Below, one piece after another: positions 61,356-64,000 of a stretch of DNA of 64,000 nucleotides. The notes under the pieces are model-generated. The model worked only from the letters and a program-made list of their open reading frames with translations, was not told where the DNA came from and did no database searches. The DNA lies in assembly GCA_037383845.1 (NCBI GenBank), contig JARRON010000005.1, positions 62,001 to 126,000 on the forward strand, written 5' to 3'. This DNA is from JARRON01 sp037383845 (GTDB lineage Bacteria > Pseudomonadota > Gammaproteobacteria > Steroidobacterales > XN24). A program made the translations under genes and the position numbers. How positions within the stretch are numbered: position 1 is the first letter of the stretch; every line of letters starts with the position of its first letter.

Positions 61356-63402
61356 CGGCCGCGCCCAGGCCGGCCGCCGCGGCCAGCTGGTAGACGATCG
61401 TGCCCATCAGCAGCGCCACGATGAGCATCAGGCCGACGCTGGCCAGCGTCCACCGCCAGGTGCCGGTTTCCTGCCGGATCGCCGCCACCGTGGCCACGCA
61501 GGGCACGAACAGCATGTTCACCACCAGGAACGCCAGGGCGGAGGCCGGCGTGACCGCCGCCTGCAGCAGCCGGCCCAGACCGTCGGCGTCGGCGCCGTAG
61601 ATCACGCCCAGGGCGGCGATGGAGTTTTCCTTGGCCACGAAGGCCGACAGCGTCGCGACGATGAGCCGCCAGTCCAGCCCCATGAACTGCCCCACCGGCT
61701 CCAGTGTCCGGCCGATGGCGGCCAGCCAGCTTTCGTCCACCGTCTCCCCGGGGAAGCTCACCAGGACCCAGATCACCACCGAAACCACGACGATGACCGT
61801 CGCCGCCCGCTTGATGAACATCCAGACATTGCTCAGCGCCAGCAGCACGATCGTCCGCGGGTTGGGGACGTGGTACAGGGGCATCTCCATGACGAAGGCC
61901 AGCCGCTCCCGCCCAAACACGAAGCGGTCGAGCAGCAGGCCCACCATGGCGATCACTACCAGGTTGCCCACCACCAGGCCCCAGGCCACCAGCGTGGGAT
62001 GGGCGGGGAAGAACAGGGGCACCATGAAAGCCAGCACCAGCAGCCGGGCGCTACAGGGCACGAAGGGCGTCAGCAGGATGGTCAGGAGGCGGGCCGGCCT
62101 GGACTCGATCACCCGGCTGCCCATCACCGCGGGCACATTGCAGCCGAAGCCCAGGAAAAGGGGCAGGAAGCTCTTGCCGTGAAGGCCGATCCGGTGCATG
62201 AACCGGTCCATGACGTAGGCCATGCGGCTCTGGTACCCGGTGTCTTCCAGGAGCCCCAGGGCGAGGAAAAACACGAGCAGGATCGGCACGAAGGTCAGCA
62301 CGATCCCGGCGCCGGCGACCACGCCGTCCACCAGCAGGCCGGACACCCAGGCCGGCGCCGACGAAAGGGCCCGCTCCAGGCCGGCGGCCACGGAGGAAAC
62401 CACTCGCTCGTCCAGCCAGGTCTGCACGGGACCGGCCAGCGAGAAGGTCAGCCAGAACACCGCGCCGAAGACCCCCAGAAGCAGGACGAGTCCCCAGGCG
62501 GGATGAGTGGCCAGCCGGTCCAGCCGGTCGGTCAGGCTCACCTGCCCCAGGCGGGGACGCCTCAGGGCGGCCCGGACCATCCGCCCGATCCACTCGTAGC
62601 GGGCGCCGGCCACGTCCAGGACCGCATCCTCGTGGGCCAGCAGGAGCTCGTGGACCCGGGTCCAGTGCGCTTCCGGCAGCCAGCTCTCGGCCTGCTCGGT
62701 AACCTGACGGTCGCCTTCCAGCAGCTTGATGGCCGCCCAGTCCGCAGGCACGCCCTCCGGCAACCAGGCGCTCATCAGGGTCTTCAGCTCCGCGAACACT
62801 TCCCGGTGGCTCTCGGCGATTTCCGGCCGGTCCGGCTCGCAGGTGATCTCGCCCTTTGCCACGGCGGCGGCCTTGGCCAGCAGGTCGGAGACACCCTCGT
62901 TGCGGCTGGCCACCATGGGCACTACCGGGATGCCCAGCGCCGCCTCCAGCACGTGGGCGTCAAACTCGATGCCCTCCCGCCGGGCGACGTCCACCATGTT
63001 CACGCCCAGCACCACCGGGATCGGCAGCAGGAGCAGTTCCGCCAGCAGGTAGAGATTGCGCTCCAGGGCGGCGGCATCGGCAATCATGACCACCACGTCC
63101 GGCCGCTCCTGAAGGATGAAGTCCCGGGCGATGTGCTCCTCTTCGGAGTTGGACGTCAGGCTGTAGGTCCCCGGCAGGTCCACCACGTGGAAGCGGCGGC
63201 CCTCCAGGCGGGCATTGCCTTCCCGGCGCTCCACCGTCCGGCCGGGCCAGTTGCCCACCTCCTGACTCAGGCCGGTCAGGATGCTGAATACGGTGGACTT
63301 GCCGACGTTGGGCTGGCCGGCAAGGCCGATGAGAATGGGCCGCTGGTCAGCGTCCGGGGAAGGGACGCCCCGGGGCCGGAAGCTCCTGGGATCTGCACTC
63401 AT
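61348..63402 (-). CDS. feoB: Ferrous iron transporter FeoB
   Basis: 684 aa. The N-terminal G domain has G1 GQPNVGKST (29-37), G3 DLPGTYSLT, and G4 GVNMVDVA. A helical insertion is followed by about eight to ten membrane helices with the gate motifs (IPILLVFFLALG, GCNVPAVMGSRV, PCSARLLVLA). It takes up Fe2+ with GTP hydrolysis. Its start overlaps the feoA end by 56 nt, an unusually long overlap that could be partly a late feoA stop or an early feoB start; no later in-frame Met is present before the G domain. Confidence 0.95.
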   Translation of the reverse strand: MSADPRSFRPRGVPSPDADQRPILIGLAGQPNVGKSTVFSILTGLSQEVGNWPGRTVERREGNARLEGRRFHVVDLPGTYSLTSNSEEEHIARDFILQERPDVVVMIADAAALERNLYLLAELLLLPIPVVLGVNMVDVARREGIEFDAHVLEAALGIPVVPMVASRNEGVSDLLAKAAAVAKGEITCEPDRPEIAESHREVFAELKTLMSAWLPEGVPADWAAIKLLEGDRQVTEQAESWLPEAHWTRVHELLLAHEDAVLDVAGARYEWIGRMVRAALRRPRLGQVSLTDRLDRLATHPAWGLVLLLGVFGAVFWLTFSLAGPVQTWLDERVVSSVAAGLERALSSAPAWVSGLLVDGVVAGAGIVLTFVPILLVFFLALGLLEDTGYQSRMAYVMDRFMHRIGLHGKSFLPLFLGFGCNVPAVMGSRVIESRPARLLTILLTPFVPCSARLLVLAFMVPLFFPAHPTLVAWGLVVGNLVVIAMVGLLLDRFVFGRERLAFVMEMPLYHVPNPRTIVLLALSNVWMFIKRAATVIVVVSVVIWVLVSFPGETVDESWLAAIGRTLEPVGQFMGLDWRLIVATLSAFVAKENSIAALGVIYGADADGLGRLLQAAVTPASALAFLVVNMLFVPCVATVAAIRQETGTWRWTLASVGLMLIVALLMGTIVYQLAAAAGLGAAGA

Positions 63403-63631
63403 GGACGAATACGAGGCTCGCCTGGCGACGGCCGAGGGCGATCCGCGTGTCGCGGATCTTGGCGAGCACGGGCCCGCGGCCGAGGTTCTGCAACACCTGG
63501 ATTTCCGCCCCGGGCGTCAGCCCCATGGCCGCCAGCCGGCCGGTCATTTCCCGGCCGCCCTGGATGGCCGCAACGACACCCCGACTGCCGGTGAACAGCT
63601 GGCTCAGGCTGGTGGCGACAGGGGTATCCAA
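63347..63631 (-). CDS. feoA: FeoA, SH3-like iron-transport accessory protein
   Basis: 94 aa from a TTG start. FeoA-type motifs are present: GGREMTGRLAAMGLTPGAEI and VLQNLGRGPVLAKIRDTRIALGR. The C-terminus extends about 20 aa beyond a typical FeoA, into the feoB start. It is thought to help FeoB activity. The first gene of the feo operon; a promoter-like -10 is at 63678-63683 and a Fur-box-like sequence near 63716-63734. Confidence 0.88.
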   Translation of the reverse strand: MDTPVATSLSQLFTGSRGVVAAIQGGREMTGRLAAMGLTPGAEIQVLQNLGRGPVLAKIRDTRIALGRRQASLVFVHECRSQELPAPGRPFPGR

Positions 63632-63677
63632 GCGGGTCGATCCAGGGTCGGGGGCGGTTCGCGCAGGCGATGGAGGT

Positions 63678-63685
63678 AGTATAAG
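63678..63685. promoter_or_regulatory. Overlapping divergent -10 elements
   Basis: AGTATAAG reads as TATACT on the minus strand (63683-63678; towards feoA) and TATAAG on the plus strand (63680-63685; towards the exported protein at 63723), each 5 of 6 with consensus. The -35 regions are weak. Confidence 0.35.
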
Positions 63686-63715
63686 GTCCGTTGGAAATCC
63701 AGCAGATAGGGACTT

Positions 63716-63734
63716 AACGCAAATGATTCTCGCC
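63716..63734. promoter_or_regulatory. Fur-box-like sequence
   Basis: GCAAATGATTCTCGCC (minus strand GGCGAGAATCATTTGC) is close to the common Fur-box variant GAGAATCATTTGC. It lies near position -50 of the proposed feoA promoter and over the start codon of the plus-strand gene. The site is a by-eye match; iron control of both genes is an inference. Confidence 0.4.
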
Positions 63735-64000
63735 TACTTTACGCCTTTTTTGCGCACTGCGACAGGGGCCGCGCTGTGTGCCGCGGGCTTGTCCCTCGCG
63801 AGCCCCGTCGCGGCCGCCGGTCCCGGTCTCGCGGAGCTCATGGCTCACATGCAGCGCCACACCCACAAGGTGCAGCTGTCCGTGGAGGCCCGTAACGCCA
63901 GGCTTGTTGGCTTCTACCTCCACGAGATCGAGGAGATCGCCGAGACCATCGAGGACGAGATCGCCACCTACGACGAACAGCCCGTAGGAAGGCTTGTCGG
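63723..64000 (+). CDS. Exported hypothetical protein, cut by the right edge
   Basis: 92 codons are visible from ATG 63723, with AGGGA as ribosome-binding site 10 nt upstream. A signal peptide (ATGAALCAAGLSLASPVAAA) is followed by a helical segment (LAELMAHMQRHTHKVQLSVE, HEIEEIAETIEDEIATYDE). The sequence is rich in His and acidic residues. I do not recognise the family. The start codon is inside the Fur-box-like site, so expression may depend on iron. Confidence 0.65.
   Translation, partial: MILAYFTPFLRTATGAALCAAGLSLASPVAAAGPGLAELMAHMQRHTHKVQLSVEARNARLVGFYLHEIEEIAETIEDEIATYDEQPVGRLV

Overview
The window is GC-rich (by eye well above 60 percent) and almost fully coding, with short gaps, many ATGA-type overlaps and GTG/TTG starts. 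The gene content points to a gammaproteobacterium: NADP-isocitrate dehydrogenase followed by AceK, a RimK cluster, FeoAB, a CusCBA-type efflux system, a sulfide:quinone oxidoreductase and a B12-dependent ribonucleotide reductase. A sulfur-oxidising Ectothiorhodospiraceae/Chromatiales-like lineage is my best guess, but it is an inference; no rRNA or taxonomic marker is present. I saw no tRNA, rRNA, CRISPR array, insertion sequence or prophage. No gap between genes exceeds 300 bases; the longest, 18236-18529, holds one strong hairpin.

Layout. 1-2203 (minus, cut by the left edge): an AAA-type ATPase with a membrane segment, a WD40-like repeat and a P-domain. 2278-5844: a kinase-fold protein, a small unknown protein, a thioesterase and a TonB-dependent receptor. 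5950-10481: a four-gene ABC-2/GldG-like/DUF4340 operon. 10518-15238: an AraC-Ogt DNA repair fusion, icd, aceK and a DUF1461-like membrane protein. 15235-18235 (minus): a secreted trypsin-like protease, an M17 aminopeptidase and a CbiM-like permease.

18530-30299 (minus) is the most striking region: nine tightly packed genes encoding, in transcription order, a Gly/Ser/Pro-rich lipoprotein, a second lipoprotein, a PEGA-containing Ser/Thr kinase, an FHA-PEGA-SUMF1 protein, a small secreted protein, a MotA/TolQ/ExbB-like channel protein, an actin-like/FHA protein, and two proteins with a TolR/MotB-like N-terminal helix (with the membrane Asp) fused to a coiled coil and a VWA domain. I read it as a phospho-signalling system coupled to a proton-driven stator-type motor in the cell envelope. 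I do not recognise it as a named system.

30508-38167: a copper/silver efflux island (CusA, CusB, TolC, a Cys-rich exported protein) and a divergent BNR-repeat lipoprotein with a CDCC motif. 38174-46331: HtpX, NhaA, a two-part PTPS-family enzyme, TerC, CorA, the RimB-like/RimK/deacylase cluster and a PAP2 phosphatase. 46333-49212: a cytochrome c, a gamma-glutamyltransferase, a small membrane protein and an ACP-like protein lacking the carrier serine. 49439-55432: sqr, an MMPL-type RND exporter, a LolA-like periplasmic protein and an outer-membrane barrel, behind an AT-rich promoter with an operator-like inverted repeat. 55624-60347: a DUF2892 protein, an APH/P-loop kinase fusion, a SYLF protein, class II NrdJ with Arg where the first redox cysteine is expected, and a YbaK-type deacylase. 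60430-64000: feoA-feoB-feoC-like plus a membrane protein on the minus strand, and, divergently, a partial exported protein with a Fur-box-like sequence over its start codon.
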